This document shows positions 7,626 through 16,024 of a DNA stretch of 29,009 nt, in pieces. The DNA comes from Actinomycetota bacterium (GTDB lineage Bacteria > Actinomycetota > Actinomycetes > Nanopelagicales > Nanopelagicaceae): NCBI GenBank assembly GCA_009700405.1, contig WLMD01000004.1, forward strand, positions 1 to 29,009, in the 5' to 3' direction. The stretch's first letter is position 1, and each line of letters opens with the position of its first letter. Both the position numbers and the translations under genes were made by a program. A model generated the notes under the pieces. That model did not search any database, had not been told where the DNA came from, and worked only from the letters and a program-made list of their open reading frames with translations.

Positions 7626-8399
7626 ATGTCGCAACGTTTAGAGGGTCGAGTCGCCGTCATTACCGGTGGCGGCAGCGGCATTGGTGCTGCAACTGCCCTG
7701 CGTCTAGCCAGTGAAGGTGCCAAGGTTGTCATCGTCGATACAAATTCAACTAGTGGCGAAGTGATTGCTTCCCAAGTTGGTGGCATCTTTGTCAAAGCTG
7801 ATGTCACGGACTCTGATCAGGTTGAGAATATGTACAGAGTTGCTTTTGATACATACGGTCGCATTGATATCGCATTCAACAACGCAGGTATCTCACCGCC
7901 TACCGATGACTCGATCTTGACTACGGGGCTTGATGTCTGGGAGCAGGTTAATCGCGTTAACCTCATGAGCGTATTTCTTTGTTGTAAGCATGTAATCCCT
8001 TACATGCAAAAGGCCGGTAAGGGTTCCATCATTAACACCGCATCATTTGTTGCAAGCATGGGATCGGCAACATCGCAGATTGCATACACCGCATCTAAGG
8101 GTGGCGTTCTTGCAATGAGCCGCGAACTCGGCGTTCAATTTGCACGCGAGGGTATCCGCGTGAATGCTCTCTCCCCCGGACCGGTCAATACCCCGCTCTT
8201 ACAAGAGCTATTTGCTAAAGATGCAGAACGAGCAGCGCGACGCATGGTTCATATTCCAATGGGACGTTTTGCTGATGCAACTGAAATTGCAGCAGCTGTT
8301 GCATTTCTAGCAAGTGATGATTCCTCTTTCATCACCGCCTCCAACTTCTTAGTTGATGGCGGGATTTCTGCTGCTTATGTAACTCCCCTGGATAATTAA
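7626..8399 (+). CDS. Short-chain dehydrogenase/reductase (SDR)
   Basis: A 257-residue classical SDR. TGGGSGIG (13-20) is the cofactor loop, Asp39 at the end of the second strand favours NAD(H) over NADP(H), NNAG (85-88) stabilises the core, and Ser140, Tyr154 and Lys158 (YTASK) form the catalytic set. SPGPVNTPL and the C-terminal LVDGG are typical of the 3-oxoacyl-ACP-reductase-like group. It begins 11 bases after the aldehyde dehydrogenase and has no obvious ribosome-binding site. In this operon an alcohol-to-aldehyde oxidation step before the ALDH would make sense if the imported amine is an amino alcohol, but general SDR annotation cannot distinguish substrates. The stop is only 11 bases from the convergent amidotransferase gene. 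Confidence 0.87.
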   Translation: MSQRLEGRVAVITGGGSGIGAATALRLASEGAKVVIVDTNSTSGEVIASQVGGIFVKADVTDSDQVENMYRVAFDTYGRIDIAFNNAGISPPTDDSILTTGLDVWEQVNRVNLMSVFLCCKHVIPYMQKAGKGSIINTASFVASMGSATSQIAYTASKGGVLAMSRELGVQFAREGIRVNALSPGPVNTPLLQELFAKDAERAARRMVHIPMGRFADATEIAAAVAFLASDDSSFITASNFLVDGGISAAYVTPLDN

Positions 8400-8410
8400 C
8401 TAAAGAGTAT

Positions 8411-9139
8411 TTAGACACGCACAACAGGGGCCGTTGCAACGCGATCTAGAAATTGGTCGACAAGGTCACGAGCACGCTGGCTGGAATGTGGCTCTTCGTA
8501 TTTTGTCTGAGCACGCAAAATGTGCACATCAACGCCCTCATCTTCAATCTCTACACACCCGCCATCCATTTCCAACCAGGTATCTAGTACTGCTGCATCA
8601 ATCTCTGGATGAAACTGCAGACCTAAGGTGCGACCCAAAACAAATGCTTGGGAGGCCAATGGAGTACGTGCAATTTCTTTTGCTCCTGGCGGTAACTGCC
8701 AACGATCCCAGTGATACTGAAACCAGGGACCGCGAGCAATCATTGACTCGTCATCACTCATCACGACATACCAACCGAGTTCTGCTTTCGGTCCTCGTGC
8801 AACAGAGCCACCAAGAACTCGCGCCATCAGTTGCCCACCAAAACAAATTCCAAGAATTGGGATACCAGCGTTATGTACATCTTTCATGAGATCTATTTCA
8901 GGCAATAACCAATTGCCTATGCGATCATCTTCCCAAGCACCCCACGGAGAACCCATGGAAACTACTACGTCGTACTCTTTCAAGTTAGGCCATTCAACGC
9001 TGACGTTCGGTGCATCGAATTGACCTTCAGAGACAATATTGAAGCGCGTTATTTCATATCCGCGTTTTTCGAATTGGGCCCAAACGGGTCCGCCTTCGCT
9101 GACATGATCGTGTTCGATAAAGATTGCGCGCTTGCTCAT
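8411..9139 (-). CDS. Class I glutamine amidotransferase (GMP synthase GATase-like)
   Basis: A 242-residue stand-alone class I amidotransferase. LGICFGGQ places the nucleophile at Cys99, and LQFHPEID gives His177 and Glu179 of the triad. The fold matches the PF00117/COG0518 type rather than the PuuD peptidase C26 type. An in-frame extension to 9289 exists but would overlap the desaturase gene by 137 bases. The ATG at 9137-9139 begins right at the first beta-strand (MSKRAIFIEHD) and leaves 13 bases to the upstream stop, so I chose it. No clear ribosome-binding site is present, consistent with coupling to the desaturase gene. Such proteins can hydrolyse gamma-glutamyl amides. It may therefore supply the missing hydrolase for the convergent gamma-glutamyl pathway, though being on the other strand weakens that link. 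Confidence 0.85.
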   Translation of the reverse strand: MSKRAIFIEHDHVSEGGPVWAQFEKRGYEITRFNIVSEGQFDAPNVSVEWPNLKEYDVVVSMGSPWGAWEDDRIGNWLLPEIDLMKDVHNAGIPILGICFGGQLMARVLGGSVARGPKAELGWYVVMSDDESMIARGPWFQYHWDRWQLPPGAKEIARTPLASQAFVLGRTLGLQFHPEIDAAVLDTWLEMDGGCVEIEDEGVDVHILRAQTKYEEPHSSQRARDLVDQFLDRVATAPVVRV

Positions 9140-9152
9140 AGGGAGAAGTAAA

Positions 9153-10115
9153 TCAGGTAAGACGGATTGGTTCTTGCCCGCGAGCGATGAGTCGTTCGAA
9201 ATGGTGCTCGCGCTTTTCACTAAAGCGGGCCGCATCTTGGCCAGCCGTAGTAAGGAATTCGCTGAGTTCATTGCGGGCCGCTTGTCCATCGCCCGTGAAA
9301 TCTTCTCTTTCGAAGATATTCCATGCGCGCAATACGGGAGCGATTACTTCATCTAAGTGCTGCTGAAGGTCGTAAATTCCAGCCAGGGCGATCTGAACTG
9401 CCTTGCGACCAAAACCAGGCATACCAACACCTGGCATCGCGAAATTAGTGACGACGTCAGTGATGGCCCGCATCGCAGCATTTGGCTCGAGATCAATAGC
9501 TTTACCTAGCAAATTTCGATAGAAAATCATGTGGAGGTTTTCATCCAAAGCAATGCGTTGAAGCATTCCCTCACATGTTGGGTCATTAGAAATCCTGCCA
9601 GTATTTCGGTGAGAAATACGAGTAGCTAATTCCTGGAATGAAACATAAGCCACGGTATGGAGCATGTCTGTGTCGTAAGGAGTCTGATACCCCAGCGACA
9701 TATGAGCCATTCGCAGGTCCTCAAGTTCGTACGGATCGACGCCACGTGTAGCCATCAAATAATCGCGCATGACGATTCCATGACGGTTTTCTTCAGCTGT
9801 CCATCGTTCAATCCAATTGCCCCATGCACCGTCTCGGCCCATGGCAATTGCGATTTCTGTGTGATAACTCGGCAAGTTATCTTCGGTCATAAGATTGAGA
9901 ACCAGCGAATCTTGCGCAATGCCAGTTAGTTTTGAATCTTTTGCCTCCCAGGCATCGCCATTGAGTGGGCCAGCGAAAGTGCGACCTTCACTCCATGGGA
10001 CATATTCATGGGGGTACCAATTTTTCTGCACTGATAAGTGACGTTCGAGTTCAACGGCAACGACAGGTTCAAGGTCAACAATCAGACGGCTTTGAATTAC
10101 TGGATCGATGCTCAC
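9153..10115 (-). CDS. Acyl-[acyl-carrier-protein] desaturase, soluble diiron
   Basis: A 320-residue ferritin-like protein of the stearoyl-ACP desaturase family, resembling mycobacterial DesA1/DesA2. The diiron ligands are recognisable: Glu78 (NLMTEDN), EENRH at 108-112 giving Glu109 and His112, Glu162 (SFQELA), and DENLH at 191-195 giving Glu192 and His195. The protein would introduce a double bond into an ACP-bound fatty acyl chain using O2 and ferredoxin, in the cytoplasm. The start is GTG at 10113-10115. It follows trmD by 37 bases with no terminator seen, so it is probably co-transcribed with the rpsP-trmD run. That is an unexpected position for a lipid gene, because rplS or lepB usually follow trmD in Actinobacteria. 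Confidence 0.9.
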   Translation of the reverse strand: MSIDPVIQSRLIVDLEPVVAVELERHLSVQKNWYPHEYVPWSEGRTFAGPLNGDAWEAKDSKLTGIAQDSLVLNLMTEDNLPSYHTEIAIAMGRDGAWGNWIERWTAEENRHGIVMRDYLMATRGVDPYELEDLRMAHMSLGYQTPYDTDMLHTVAYVSFQELATRISHRNTGRISNDPTCEGMLQRIALDENLHMIFYRNLLGKAIDLEPNAAMRAITDVVTNFAMPGVGMPGFGRKAVQIALAGIYDLQQHLDEVIAPVLRAWNIFEREDFTGDGQAARNELSEFLTTAGQDAARFSEKREHHFERLIARGQEPIRLT

Positions 10116-10152
10116 CTGCTAAGGGTACTTGAGTGCTGGCACTGCGCGCGAG

Positions 10153-10821
10153 TCAGGATTGTTCTGTAGCACGTTTCTTGGCTTGCTCAGCACGCCAGGT
10201 CGCGATGGCAGCGTGATTGCCACTAAGCAAAATCTCAGGCACTGGGATATCGCGCCACATCGGAGGCTTTGTGTAATTGGGGTACTCCAAGAAACCATCC
10301 TGGGCGTGAGACTCTTCCACAATCGAATCGGGGTTACCTAATACACCAGGAAGCAATCGTGTAATGGCTTCAATCATGACAAGGGATGCAACTTCTCCGC
10401 CACCTAAAACATAATCACCGATACTCACTTCATGAACACGGAAATTCTCTCTCGCGTAGTAGGCACCAACGCGAGCATCAATACCTTCGTATCGACCGCA
10501 CGCAAAAACAAGATGTGAGGCGCTAGCAAATTGCTCAGCCATGCGTTGATTAAATCGACGGCCAGCGGGGGTCAAAATAATTAAATCGCTCTCATGCGTC
10601 ATCACGGTGTCTAGAGCTGCGCCCCAGATCTCGGGCTTCATAACCATTCCCGCGCCGCCACCATAAGGGGTGTCATCAACGCTGTGATGATTATCAGTCG
10701 TGAAATCGCGCAGGTCATGGATACCAAACTCAACGATTCCGCGCTCTTGGGCCTTGCCTAATAGAGACAATTGCAAGGGTGCAAAATAATCAGGAAAGAT
10801 AGTGAGGGCATCAATTTTCAT
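10153..10821 (-). CDS. trmD: tRNA (guanine-N1)-methyltransferase
   Basis: A 222-residue SPOUT methyltransferase that methylates G37 of tRNAs reading CNN/GGN codons from S-adenosylmethionine, preventing +1 frameshifting. The opening MKIDALTIFPDYF is diagnostic, as are GGGAGMVMKPE (54-64), LTPAGRRFNQ (83-92), CGRYEGIDARV (108-118) and SIGDYVLGGGE (133-143) of the trefoil knot, and SHAQDGFLEYPNYTKP (171-186) with the catalytic aspartate. Length is normal for a compact TrmD. It follows rimM by two bases and ends the ribosome-maturation part of the operon. Confidence 0.97.
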   Translation of the reverse strand: MKIDALTIFPDYFAPLQLSLLGKAQERGIVEFGIHDLRDFTTDNHHSVDDTPYGGGAGMVMKPEIWGAALDTVMTHESDLIILTPAGRRFNQRMAEQFASASHLVFACGRYEGIDARVGAYYARENFRVHEVSIGDYVLGGGEVASLVMIEAITRLLPGVLGNPDSIVEESHAQDGFLEYPNYTKPPMWRDIPVPEILLSGNHAAIATWRAEQAKKRATEQS

Positions 10822-10823
10822 AG

Positions 10824-11321
10824 CTACTCCGAAGCAATCACTGGTGGAATAACGGTCATTCGCTTGCTCTTGATATCTACAACAGGGACAAGTTGGCGGA
10901 CAAAAGGAATAAGTACTTCGCCATTGTTGCTCGCTATTGCCAATAAATCTTGTCCCGGCAAATTAATGACATCGGTGACATCACCGAGCTTCTCTCCAGA
11001 TTCGAGAAATGCCTCGCACCCGATGAGTTGAAGTACATGGAAGTCATCGGGATCTGCGCCAGGGGCATCCACATCAACTTCGGAATACATCAAAGTATCG
11101 CGAAGTTTCTCAATCTGATTGCGATCAGAGATTTTTTCAAACCCTAAGAGCAAGATTCCGTTATGCCAACGGTTGGAGGTTATAAGTAATTCGCCATGCG
11201 CATCGGTTTGTACCCGAGCACCAACAGCGAAACGAACTTCGGGTTCGTCTGTGCGAACTTCGATTGTTGCCTCACCATTAATTCCGTGGGCGCGACCTAT
11301 TCGCCCCACGAGCAAACGCAT
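10824..11321 (-). CDS. rimM: 16S rRNA processing protein RimM
   Basis: A 165-residue ribosome maturation factor that binds S19 and assists 30S head assembly. The N-terminal beta-barrel domain begins VGRIGRAHGINGEATIEVRTDEPE (long form of the VGRIxxxHGxxG signature, residues 5-16), and the PRC-barrel half contains GDVTDVINLPGQDLLAI and PFVRQLVPVVDI. The start ATG is at 11319-11321, two bases past the stop of the KH gene, so the genes are tightly coupled. Confidence 0.95.
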   Translation of the reverse strand: MRLLVGRIGRAHGINGEATIEVRTDEPEVRFAVGARVQTDAHGELLITSNRWHNGILLLGFEKISDRNQIEKLRDTLMYSEVDVDAPGADPDDFHVLQLIGCEAFLESGEKLGDVTDVINLPGQDLLAIASNNGEVLIPFVRQLVPVVDIKSKRMTVIPPVIASE

Positions 11322-11323
11322 GG

Positions 11324-11563
11324 TTAGCGACCTTCGTCCGTTTCCACCAGATCAACACGAACACTGCGACCTGCGAGCGCACTCACTACGGTGCGAAGCG
11401 CTTTTGCAGTGCGACCATTGCGGCCGATGACCTTACCGATATCTTCAGGGTTAACGCGCACTTCCAAGGTTGTTCCTCGGCGGTGCGTCTTTTCCTTGAT
11501 GATGACATCTTCGGGATGATCAACGATTCCCTTAACTAAATGTTCTAGGGCTTCATCCATCAT
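11324..11563 (-). CDS. khpA: KH-domain RNA-binding protein KhpA
   Basis: A 79-residue protein made almost entirely of one type II KH domain. The RNA-binding GxxG loop is seen in IGKVIGRNGRTAKALR (GRNG, about residues 47-50). This family (YlqC/KhpA) always lies between rpsP and rimM in this operon type and acts with KhpB in RNA binding linked to cell-wall synthesis and division in Gram-positives. Two adjacent ATGs (11561-11563 and 11558-11560) could each serve as start. The rpsP stop is two bases upstream of the first. Confidence 0.92.
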   Translation of the reverse strand: MMDEALEHLVKGIVDHPEDVIIKEKTHRRGTTLEVRVNPEDIGKVIGRNGRTAKALRTVVSALAGRSVRVDLVETDEGR

Positions 11564-11565
11564 TG

Positions 11566-12114
11566 TTATTCGGCAGCCGCTTCTTCAGCTACTGCTTCAA
11601 CAGCAGGTGCTTCTTCAACAACTGGAGTTTCTACAACTGCTTCTTCTGCAGGAGTTTCTACAACGGCTTCAACAGGAGCTTCGACAACAGCTTCAACAAC
11701 TGGTGCAGATTTAGCAGCAAGTTTTTCTAGCGCCTTCTTCTTCAGTGTTGTTGCGCCTTCTTTTGGCTCATTCATCGCATTGTGAACAGCTGCTTCGTAT
11801 GCAACGCTCTTGTGAACGCGAGGTGCAGCTACGCGAAGGGTGCCTTCAGTTCCTGGAAGACCCTTATGTTTTTGCCAATCGCCAGTAATCTTCAAGATTG
11901 CCTCTACAGCAGATGTTGGAAGTGCGCCGACTCCGAGCCAGTACAACGCACGCTCTGAGTTAACTTCAATGTATGAAGGCTCTTGTCCAGGTGAGTAACG
12001 GCCAATCTCTTCAATCGAGAGACCATTGCGCGCCTTACGAGAATCCGTAACTACGATTCGGTAGTACGGGGTGCGAATCTTGCCCATGCGCATTAAACGT
12101 ATTTTTGTAGCCAA
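11566..12114 (-). CDS. rpsP: 30S ribosomal protein S16 with long acidic C-terminal tail
   Basis: 182 residues, about twice the bare S16 domain. The first 80-85 residues are canonical (ATKIRLMRMGKIRTPYYRIVV, then SRKARNG and the GRYSPG turn). A middle part (GTEGTLRVAAPRVHKSVAYEAAVH) leads into a lysine-rich linker and then a low-complexity Val/Glu/Ala/Pro tail from about residue 135 to the end. Actinobacterial S16 proteins often carry such tails, but this one is long and strongly repetitive. The start codon is TTG at 12112-12114, supported by AGGAG on the minus strand (12124-12128, 9-base spacer) and by alignment of MATKIRL with other S16 N termini. First gene of the rpsP-khpA-rimM-trmD run. 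Confidence 0.95.
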   Translation of the reverse strand: MATKIRLMRMGKIRTPYYRIVVTDSRKARNGLSIEEIGRYSPGQEPSYIEVNSERALYWLGVGALPTSAVEAILKITGDWQKHKGLPGTEGTLRVAAPRVHKSVAYEAAVHNAMNEPKEGATTLKKKALEKLAAKSAPVVEAVVEAPVEAVVETPAEEAVVETPVVEEAPAVEAVAEEAAAE

Positions 12115-12224
12115 GTGCTTGTGCTCCTATAAGTAATGGGTGAACATGAATGTCAGGGGGTAGAGGGCCCCGAACAGGTTCGTAATTCTGCCATCTAGGG
12201 GTGAAAAGGCGAAATTGAGGCGTC
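12115..12224 (-). other. Intergenic gap between ffh and rpsP
   Basis: 110 bases between the ffh stop and the rpsP TTG. It contains the rpsP ribosome-binding site (CTCCT on the plus strand, 12124-12128) and a small GGGG/CCCC pairing around 12156-12177 that is too weak to call a terminator. I found no convincing promoter, so whether rpsP has its own promoter is unresolved. Confidence 0.5.
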
Positions 12225-13679
12225 CTAGCTGCTCTCTTCTTGGGCTCGTTTTGCAGGGTTGCCAGACTTGGATTTCTTCTTCTGGATGACCTTTGCGCCA
12301 GGACGAGGCATGCCAGTGCCCATACCCGCGCCCATACCGGCCATTGAGGGAGGTAAACCTTGTGGGGTGCCACCATTTCGCATCTGTCGCATCATCTTCT
12401 GCGCCTGGGTAAATCGCTCTACGAGTGAATTCACTTCTTTCACGGTGCGCCCTGCCCCATTGGCAATTCGAATACGTCGTGAGCCATTGAGAATCTTAGG
12501 ATCTCGGCGTTCGGTCGGTGTCATTGATTGAACGATCGCCTGCGTACGAGTGATCTCACCTTCATCAAAGTTTTCGATCTGCTTCTTCATTGCGCCCGCA
12601 CCGGGGAGCATTGAGAGCATCTTGGACATCGAACCCATCTTGGACATCGCTTGAAGTTGCTCGAGAAAATCCTCAAGAGTGAAATCTTCACCACTGGCAA
12701 ATTTACTTTCAAGTTTGGCTGAAGATTCAGGATCAAAGGCCTTCTTTGCTTGTTCGGCCAATGTTGCAACATCGCCCATTCCAAGAATGCGAGAAGCCAT
12801 GCGCTCTGGATAGAAAATATCAAAGTCGGTTATTTTTTCACCGGTTGATGTAAACATGATGGGACGTTGCGTCATGTGAGAAATCGATAGCGCTGCTCCA
12901 CCTCGGGCATCGCCATCCATCTTTGTCAGGACTACCCCGTCGAAACCAACACCATCAAGGAATGCTTGCGCAGTGCGCACTGCATCTTGACCAATCATCG
13001 CGTCTACTACAAAAAGGATTTCAGTTGGATTAATTGCATCGCGAATTGCGATTGCCTCATTCATGAGCGTTGCATCAACGCCCAATCGGCCCGCAGTATC
13101 AACGATGACAATGTTGTGAAGTTTCGCTTTTGCAAAAGCAACACCCTCTTTGGCGACCTTTACCGCGTCGCCAACTCCGTTGCCAGGTTGGGGTGCAAAT
13201 ACTGGAACTCCGACGCCTTCGCCGACAACCTGTAGCTGAGTAACAGCATTTGGTCGCTGCAAGTCGGAGGCTACAAGTATTGGTGTGTTGCCTTGGTCCG
13301 CAAAATACTTTGCCAATTTTCCGGCAAGAGTTGTCTTACCCGCACCTTGTAATCCAGCAAGCATGATGATGGTGGGTGGTTGTTTTGCAAAACGAACTCT
13401 GCGTGCATTGCCGCCGAGAATTTCGGTCAGCGCTGCATTGATAATTTCAAATATTGCTTGTGCTTGGTTGGAGCCAGATTGGACAGTGGCAAGAGCATCT
13501 ACCGAGCGTCCACGAACTATCTCAATAAATTCAGTAACAACTGGGAGGGCCACATCTGCCTCAAGGAGGGCTTCATGAATCTCAACGAGGGCGCTTTCCA
13601 CGTCGGCTTTGGAAATCTTGCCACGAGAGCGCAGCGACCCAAGTACTCCGCCAAGTTTGGATGTTAATGAATCGAACAT
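12225..13679 (-). CDS. ffh: Signal recognition particle protein Ffh
   Basis: 484 residues. The N domain covers about 1-95, and the GTPase domain has GLQGAGKTT (109-117), DLQRPNA (139-145), DTAGR (194-198) and TKMDG (252-256). The methionine-rich M domain begins near 310 and includes the 4.5S/SRP RNA-binding segment SRRIRIANGAG. The C terminus is an unusual Met/Gly/Pro stretch (MAGMGAGMGTGM) followed by a basic end. Ffh binds signal sequences at the ribosome and docks with FtsY, encoded at 17761-18597. An in-frame TTG lies three codons upstream, but AGGA, nine bases before the ATG at 13677-13679, fits this ATG. The ATG is 11 bases after the glnD stop. Confidence 0.96.
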   Translation of the reverse strand: MFDSLTSKLGGVLGSLRSRGKISKADVESALVEIHEALLEADVALPVVTEFIEIVRGRSVDALATVQSGSNQAQAIFEIINAALTEILGGNARRVRFAKQPPTIIMLAGLQGAGKTTLAGKLAKYFADQGNTPILVASDLQRPNAVTQLQVVGEGVGVPVFAPQPGNGVGDAVKVAKEGVAFAKAKLHNIVIVDTAGRLGVDATLMNEAIAIRDAINPTEILFVVDAMIGQDAVRTAQAFLDGVGFDGVVLTKMDGDARGGAALSISHMTQRPIMFTSTGEKITDFDIFYPERMASRILGMGDVATLAEQAKKAFDPESSAKLESKFASGEDFTLEDFLEQLQAMSKMGSMSKMLSMLPGAGAMKKQIENFDEGEITRTQAIVQSMTPTERRDPKILNGSRRIRIANGAGRTVKEVNSLVERFTQAQKMMRQMRNGGTPQGLPPSMAGMGAGMGTGMPRPGAKVIQKKKSKSGNPAKRAQEESS

Positions 13680-13690
13680 AGACGCCAATC

Positions 13691-15979
13691 CTATCGGAGC
13701 ATTTCGCGCAGGCGTCCCACCACTTCATCAGCCCGTTCCCTGGTTAATGGTCCCCCGGCAATCTCAGTTACATACAAGGTATCAATCGCCTCTGCCCCCA
13801 AAGTAGTCACGATGGCAGATCGAATATCTACGCGACAGCGCGTTACGGCATCACCAATGCGAAAAAGTAGGCCCGGCATATCGTGACTTCGAACTTCTAA
13901 AACAGTCGAATCCGTTGATGCGCTTGTGAAGACCTCTACTTCAAGAGGTGGAACTGGGATTGTTGGCCGTTTCGCATAGGCGGCAATACGCGCTTGAATT
14001 TGTTTTTCTAGATCAGATTGATCATTGAGTGCGGAGTCGATAGCTTCATGCAATTTCTCTGCAGTTGGAATGGGTGCATGAGGATCTAGATTTACAATCC
14101 ATTCCATCACAGCAGAGGCACCATGGGATCGAGTTCTGGCTGAGCGAACATCTAATCTGGCCACATGTAATACGCCAGCAACGATGGATAAGAGTCCTGG
14201 TTTATCTGGTGCAATGATTTCGATTGCGTAATCGCTCTCGCGCATCGTGACAGCAACTCGAAGTGCGGCAACTTCAGCAAATGCCCGCTGTTGTGCATCT
14301 AGTTCTGGTTGTTGTGCAAGTGTTGTCCCAGTCATTGCCGCCCGCACTCGTCGAACCAAATCTGCAACAAGGGTGGCCTTCCATGCACTCCAAGCACCAC
14401 TGCCTGTTGCTTCGCCATCTGCAATGCTTAAGGCATGCAATAGTTCAAGAGTGTCAATATTTGGAATCGCCGCCAAGACCGAATCAATAGTGGCAGGATC
14501 ATTGAGGTCTCGACGAGTAGCTGTTGCTGCCAAGAGAAGATGGTTTTGAACTAAGAGCGTTAACGTATGTGCATCCTCATCATTAAAACCAATACGCAAA
14601 GCCAATGGCTTTATCAGACGAGAACCACGTACCGAGTGATCCTCTGATGAGCCTTTCCCAATGTCGTGGAAGAGAGCGGCAATAAGTAGTAAGTCTGGCC
14701 GATGCACTCGTCGAGTAAGCGCTGCAGCATGAACAACAGTTTCCACCATATGTCGATCTACCGTGTGGCGATGCAATACATTGCGTTGAGGCAAAGATCG
14801 CACCGGCGCCCACTCAGGAAGCCATGCTGTGATGATTTCTTCTTGATCTAAAGCTTCCCACACCTTCACCATCGCATTGCCTGCGCCAATGAGCGCAACA
14901 AGATTTTCGCGGGCCTCTCGTGGCCAAGGATTGGGAAGGAGATCTGCGCCATGCTTTATTGATTGCGCTAAATCAACGCATGAATCCAGTGAAAGTGGAA
15001 GCCCGATTTGTGCTGCATTTGATGCTGCACGCAATCCTAAAACTGGGTCATGAGAATCAAAAGCATCTGCATTAATCACTACCTCCTGATGCACAACACT
15101 TATGCCGCGCGCTAGTGAAGTATTTTTAGAGCGACGCAAAATGCGACCAAGACCATCTTTGACTCTGTGATCTAAGCGGTGCCATGTCAATTGCATTAAA
15201 TAATCAATATCTCGAGCAGACTGCGCCACATCACTCATGAGCGCATCAGCATCGGAATAGCCTAGATCGAGGGCTACTTTGTCTTGTTCTTGAAAAAGTA
15301 ATCGATCGCGGGATTTACCACTATGTCCATGAAGTGCTTCGCGAATATTGCTAAGGATTGATTCAGCTTTGCTAATGCGCTCCAGCGAAACATCTACTGC
15401 GCCAGAAAGAGCAATAGCACGTAGTGCGTTGATATCTCGCAGGCCACCTCGGGCCTCCTTTAAATCTGGCTCCAATAAATAGGCCAACTCCCCTGCTCGC
15501 GCATGACGGTGCATCATGCTCTCTCTCAACAATGGCAAATGCTTTCGCGATTCTTTTCGCCAATCATCGATCGAATCACTTTGCACCGATGCCACCAGAT
15601 TCGCATCCCCGCAAACAACGCGGATATCAAGAAGTCCCATCGCAACTTTTATATCCTCGCGAGCAGCTTCACGTGTCTCACTTCGAGTACGCACAGAATG
15701 ATCAACGCTCCGCGGAATATCTGCACTTGATGTCCTCCCATCCCAAATCGGGTACAGGAGAGCATTAACAAATGCCAATAAATCATCGGGCTTAAATTGC
15801 CCAGAATGCAACAAAAGAATATCTAAATCTGAACCGGGAGATAACTCGCCGCGGCCGTACCCTCCAACCGCAGCGAGTGCTATCCCATTAACTGATCGGT
15901 TATTTAGTGCAGAAAGAAAGAGTCTGGATAGTTCACGATCGCTCACGTTCGATCGCGCTCTTCGCTCTCGTGTTCCCAC
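13691..15979 (-). CDS. glnD: [Protein-PII] uridylyl-/adenylyltransferase GlnD
   Basis: 762 residues, the bifunctional enzyme that nucleotidylates PII when nitrogen is scarce and removes the group when glutamine is plentiful. The nucleotidyltransferase motif GGYGRGELSPGSDLD is at 39-53. An HD hydrolase domain (AALFHDIGKGSSEDHS, near residue 440) carries the deadenylylating/deuridylylating activity. Two ACT domains follow (IIAPDKPGLLS near 595 and VRSHDMPGLLFRIGD near 700) and would sense glutamine. It is about 100 residues shorter than E. coli GlnD, mostly at the N terminus, as in other Actinobacteria, where the enzyme adenylylates GlnK. The start is GTG at 15977-15979 with no good ribosome-binding site. 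It follows glnK by 45 bases and is followed by ffh. Confidence 0.94.
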   Translation of the reverse strand: MGTRERRARSNVSDRELSRLFLSALNNRSVNGIALAAVGGYGRGELSPGSDLDILLLHSGQFKPDDLLAFVNALLYPIWDGRTSSADIPRSVDHSVRTRSETREAAREDIKVAMGLLDIRVVCGDANLVASVQSDSIDDWRKESRKHLPLLRESMMHRHARAGELAYLLEPDLKEARGGLRDINALRAIALSGAVDVSLERISKAESILSNIREALHGHSGKSRDRLLFQEQDKVALDLGYSDADALMSDVAQSARDIDYLMQLTWHRLDHRVKDGLGRILRRSKNTSLARGISVVHQEVVINADAFDSHDPVLGLRAASNAAQIGLPLSLDSCVDLAQSIKHGADLLPNPWPREARENLVALIGAGNAMVKVWEALDQEEIITAWLPEWAPVRSLPQRNVLHRHTVDRHMVETVVHAAALTRRVHRPDLLLIAALFHDIGKGSSEDHSVRGSRLIKPLALRIGFNDEDAHTLTLLVQNHLLLAATATRRDLNDPATIDSVLAAIPNIDTLELLHALSIADGEATGSGAWSAWKATLVADLVRRVRAAMTGTTLAQQPELDAQQRAFAEVAALRVAVTMRESDYAIEIIAPDKPGLLSIVAGVLHVARLDVRSARTRSHGASAVMEWIVNLDPHAPIPTAEKLHEAIDSALNDQSDLEKQIQARIAAYAKRPTIPVPPLEVEVFTSASTDSTVLEVRSHDMPGLLFRIGDAVTRCRVDIRSAIVTTLGAEAIDTLYVTEIAGGPLTRERADEVVGRLREMLR

Positions 15980-16024
15980 TTTAAATTACCGAGTGCATTG
16001 ATTTATTGATCTGGTGAGCAGGAT

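Noticed and set aside
8399..8413. A bidirectional terminator at the convergent SDR/amidotransferase junction
   Set aside because: Only 11 bases separate the two genes and no hairpin is visible; transcripts probably overlap or end by another mechanism.
10132..10143. Palindrome AGTGC-TG-GCACT after trmD
   Set aside because: A two-base loop cannot form a stable RNA hairpin, there is no T tract, and short palindromes of this size occur by chance.
12129..12157. Possible promoter for rpsP (CTGACA and ACTTAT on the minus strand)
   Set aside because: The start site it implies would fall at or after the AGGAG ribosome-binding site, so the message would lose it. Inconsistent with the strong SD before the TTG.
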